Both the position numbers and the translations under genes were made by a program. Shown in pieces: positions 5,426-5,467 of a stretch of 5,467 bases of DNA. The notes below the pieces were generated by a model. The model was given only the letters and a program-made list of their open reading frames with translations. It did not search any database and had not been told where the DNA came from. The DNA lies in assembly GCA_945878965.1 (NCBI GenBank), contig CAMCUJ010000113.1, positions 1-5,467 of the forward strand, given 5' to 3'. The stretch comes from an uncultured Clostridia bacterium (GTDB taxonomy: Bacteria > Bacillota > Clostridia > Monoglobales > Monoglobaceae). Position 1 is the stretch's first letter; each line of letters starts with the position of its first letter.

Positions 5426-5442
5426 TATAGTTGACAACTATA
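5426..5442. promoter_or_regulatory. Perfect 17-bp palindromic operator (MarR-like)
   Basis: TATAGTTG (5426-5433), a central A, and CAACTATA (5435-5442) form a perfect inverted repeat. It covers the whole -35 box of the promoter at 5431-5459. Size, symmetry and sequence resemble operators of MarR-family dimeric repressors. A dimer bound here would block RNA polymerase. The regulator is not in the window and may be the gene that begins just beyond it. Confidence 0.7.
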
Positions 5443-5459
5443 GAAAAATAGGGTAAAAT
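5431..5459 (+). promoter_or_regulatory. Near-consensus sigma-A promoter for the gene beyond the right edge
   Basis: TTGACA (5431-5436, 6 of 6) and TAAAAT (5454-5459, 5 of 6) are separated by exactly 17 bases. Transcription should begin near 5466. The strength of the boxes combined with the overlapping palindrome indicates a strong promoter kept off by a repressor. The gene it serves lies outside the window. Confidence 0.8.
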
Positions 5460-5467
5460 AGGAATAT

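Noticed and set aside
1..5467. CRISPR array, insertion sequence or other mobile element
   Set aside because: No regularly spaced direct repeats, transposase or integrase coding sequence, or terminal inverted repeat pair was seen.

Overview
The window looks like chromosomal DNA from a low-GC Firmicute of the class Clostridia, possibly a Lachnospiraceae-type anaerobe. The evidence is the AT-rich composition with heavy ATA and AAA codon use, strong purine-rich ribosome binding sites, TTG starts, a WalR-type response regulator, and a membrane-anchored LysM-G5-M23 peptidase. The taxonomic call is inference.

Left part (1-1939, + strand): the 3' end of a polysaccharide-type or sugar-metabolism operon. 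It holds the last codons of an unidentified gene, a beta-phosphoglucomutase-like HAD hydrolase and a GT4-like glycosyltransferase. All are tightly spaced or overlapping, and a 10-bp hairpin terminator at 1981-2010 closes the unit. The intergenic strip just after it carries a short sequence resembling the 5' end of a tRNA-Cys.

Middle part (2058-4973, - strand, convergent with the first operon): in transcription order, a cell-wall M23 peptidase, a WalR-like response regulator and rlmH (23S rRNA pseudouridine-1915 methyltransferase). The regulator has its own extended -10 promoter, so it is probably transcribed separately from the peptidase. A stem-loop separates it from rlmH. WalR and M23 peptidases are linked functionally in Firmicutes through cell-wall turnover, and rlmH sits near the wal operon in bacilli. 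The usual sensor kinase walK and accessory wal genes are not between walR and rlmH here.

Right part (4974-5467): a 494-bp intergenic stretch without a large gene. It contains the peptidase promoter(s), a possible 45-codon membrane-peptide ORF on the + strand, a fold-rich segment ending in a strong + strand terminator (5358-5380), and finally a near-consensus sigma-A promoter. The -35 box of that promoter lies inside a perfect 17-bp palindrome, so the gene starting just beyond the window is very likely repressor-controlled.

Most of the window is ordinary core and accessory chromosome. The points that merit a second look are the palindromic operator, the kinase-less walR-rlmH arrangement, the unannotated small ORF with its structured 3' region, and the tRNA-like fragment.
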